In this document: piece after piece, positions 62,815 through 64,000 of the stretch
Layout of the letters: each line of letters starts with the position of its first letter
Position numbering within the stretch: position 1 is the stretch's first letter
DNA from: CAYQJL01 sp964573295
GTDB taxonomy: Bacteria > Eisenbacteria > RBG-16-71-46 > CAIMUX01 > WJJG01
Direction of reading: 5' to 3'
Assembly (NCBI GenBank): GCA_964573295.1
Contig: CAZNJE010000005.1
Coordinates: 81,865-145,864, forward strand
Length of the DNA: 64,000 bases
Program-made: the position numbers and the translations under genes
Notes under the pieces: generated by a model
Told to the model about the DNA's origin: nothing
The model's input: only the letters and a program-made list of their open reading frames with translations
Database searches by the model: none

Positions 62815-64000
62815 ATGGCTGAGGCGGTAGGCGTAGGTCGGGTGCTGAGAGTGATCGGTCCCACGGTGGACGTGGACTTCCCGGAAGGCGATCTCCCGGA
62901 GATCGACACGGCCATTCTCATCGAGGACCCGAATCGGGACAAGCCGATCACGGTCGAGGTGGCCCTTCACCTGGGAGACCGGGTCGTGCGTTGCGTATCC
63001 ATGGCGTCCACCGACGGCCTGGTGCGCGGGATGAAGGCGCTCGACACCGGATCGCCCATCACCGTGCCCGTGGGCGAGCAGTGTCTCGGGCGGGTGATCA
63101 ACCTGCTGGGTGACCCCATCGATCCGGGCGGACCCATGGCGAAGCCCGATCAGCGCCGGCCGATCCACCGCGAGCCGCCGAAGTTAGTCGACCAGGACAC
63201 CGAGACCCACGTCTTCGAGACCGGGATCAAGGTGATCGACCTCTTGGCGCCCTACGCCAAGGGAGGCAAGGTCGGTCTGTTCGGGGGTGCCGGCGTGGGC
63301 AAGACGGTGGTCATCATGGAGCTCATCCGCAATATCGCGCAGGAGCACGGTGGCTACTCGGTCTTCGCCGGGGTGGGCGAGCGCACCCGCGAGGGCAACG
63401 ACCTCTGGCTCGAGATGCAGGAATCGGGCGTGATCGAGAAGACCGCGCTCATCTACGGTCAGATGAACGAGCCCCCGGGCGCCCGCTTGCGGGTGGGACT
63501 GACGGGCGTGACCGTGGCCGAGTACTTCCGTGACGAGGTCGGCCAGGACGTGCTGCTCTTCATCGACAACATCTTCCGTTTCACGCAGGCCGGATCCGAG
63601 GTCTCCGCGCTCCTGGGGCGCATGCCCTCGGCCGTGGGCTACCAGCCCACGCTCTCGACGGAGATGGCCGAGTTGCAGGAGAGGATCACATCGACGAAGA
63701 AGGGCTCGATCACCTCGGTGCAGGCCATCTACGTGCCCGCCGACGACCTCACCGACCCGGCGCCGGCGACGGCGTTCGCACACCTCGATGCCACCACGGT
63801 GCTCTCCCGGCAGATCGCCGAGCTGGGCATCTATCCGGCGGTCGATCCGCTGGACTCGACCTCCCGTGTTCTGGATCCGCGGGTGGTGGGAGAAGAGCAC
63901 TACCAGATCGCCCGCGAGGTACAGACGACTCTGCAGCGCTACAAGGATCTGCAGGACATCATCGCGATCCTGGGTATGGAAGAGCTCTCCGACGATGACC
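62815..64000 (+). CDS. atpD: ATP synthase F1 subunit beta (N-terminal 395 residues; continues beyond the window)
   Basis: Catalytic subunit. ATG at 62815 with AAAGGAAG upstream. Reads MAEAVGVGRVLRVIGPTVDV at the N-terminus, P-loop GGAGVGKTVVIMELI, catalytic glutamate in GERTREGNDL, Walker B VLLFIDNIFRFTQAG and the ALLGRMPSAVGYQPTL stretch. The frame is open to the last base and the C-terminal domain lies outside. atpC would be expected next. Confidence 0.97.
   Translation, partial: MAEAVGVGRVLRVIGPTVDVDFPEGDLPEIDTAILIEDPNRDKPITVEVALHLGDRVVRCVSMASTDGLVRGMKALDTGSPITVPVGEQCLGRVINLLGDPIDPGGPMAKPDQRRPIHREPPKLVDQDTETHVFETGIKVIDLLAPYAKGGKVGLFGGAGVGKTVVIMELIRNIAQEHGGYSVFAGVGERTREGNDLWLEMQESGVIEKTALIYGQMNEPPGARLRVGLTGVTVAEYFRDEVGQDVLLFIDNIFRFTQAGSEVSALLGRMPSAVGYQPTLSTEMAELQERITSTKKGSITSVQAIYVPADDLTDPAPATAFAHLDATTVLSRQIAELGIYPAVDPLDSTSRVLDPRVVGEEHYQIAREVQTTLQRYKDLQDIIAILGMEELSDDD

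Overview
This window is chromosomal DNA from a high-GC, Gram-negative (double-membrane), probably respiring bacterium. The outer membrane is implied by two Omp85/D15-type barrels (12.2-14.2 and 24.7-26.1 kb), a small outer-membrane barrel (14.8-15.4 kb), a lipoprotein protease and a lipocalin. Three exported proteins share a short C-terminal signature, two of them also share a Cys-rich CC...CDPNPC module, and the ATP synthase a subunit has a signal peptide. That combination suggests the FCB superphylum or a neighbouring candidate phylum of the Eisenbacteria/Krumholzibacteriota type. This placement is inference; no rRNA is present to settle it. I found no insertion sequence, phage, CRISPR array or replication origin.

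Layout. 0-2.2 kb (minus): acetyl-CoA synthetase followed by the start of an OFA-family transporter. 2.7-7.5 kb: a methyltransferase, polynucleotide phosphorylase, and a secreted protein translationally coupled to a DUF2058 protein. 8.1-14.2 kb: two tandem DUF3857/transglutaminase-like exported proteins, the second lacking catalytic residues, convergent with a barrel protein that carries a bactofilin-like N-terminal segment. 14.3-17 kb: a CAU tRNA, a small barrel protein with a good promoter, and guaB. 17.3-22.9 kb: an unknown cytosolic protein divergent from a three-gene signalling operon (membrane coiled coil, acidic-repeat/receiver-like protein, REC-GAF-HD-GYP-like regulator). 23-27.3 kb (minus): a coupled secreted protein and Omp85 barrel, then a RhaD-like aldolase. 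27.7-31.4 kb: uppS, a polyprenyl diphosphate synthase, a possibly structured noncoding stretch and a membrane protein with a long Arg/Ser-rich tail. 31.4-35.1 kb: a broken methyltransferase remnant, an MFS transporter, a lipocalin and a secreted protein. 35.4-41.3 kb: the complete 2-oxoglutarate dehydrogenase set sucA-sucB-lpd. 41.3-44 kb (minus): argS and a small membrane protein. 44.2-52.3 kb: an envelope proteolysis block (S41 lipoprotein protease, LolA-like protein, active and inactive M16 peptidases) and a lamin-tail-like secreted protein ending in a strong terminator. 52.6-55.2 kb: a YIP1 protein, ychF and an unknown gene. 55.3-64 kb: an ATP synthase operon, atpZ-like, atpI-like, atpB, E, F, H, A, then an inserted gene, then atpG and a truncated atpD.

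The points most worth following are: (1) a glucuronyl C5-epimerase-like membrane-anchored gene lying tightly between atpA and atpG; (2) the shared C-terminal tail (S/T-W-G-x-I/V-K/R-x-L-Y/F-R) on three otherwise different exported proteins, a candidate undescribed sorting or anchoring signal; (3) the signalling operon with an acidic-repeat pseudo-receiver; (4) a pervasive pattern of short tandem repeats (often 18, 27, 33 or 36 bp) both between genes and in-frame in linkers, tails and even one signal peptide; (5) possible structured RNA around 29.65-29.97 kb.

Functionally the window couples acetate activation, the 2-oxoglutarate dehydrogenase step and ATP synthesis with envelope construction (undecaprenyl phosphate, barrels, proteases). 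All calls come from reading motifs; no database search was run.
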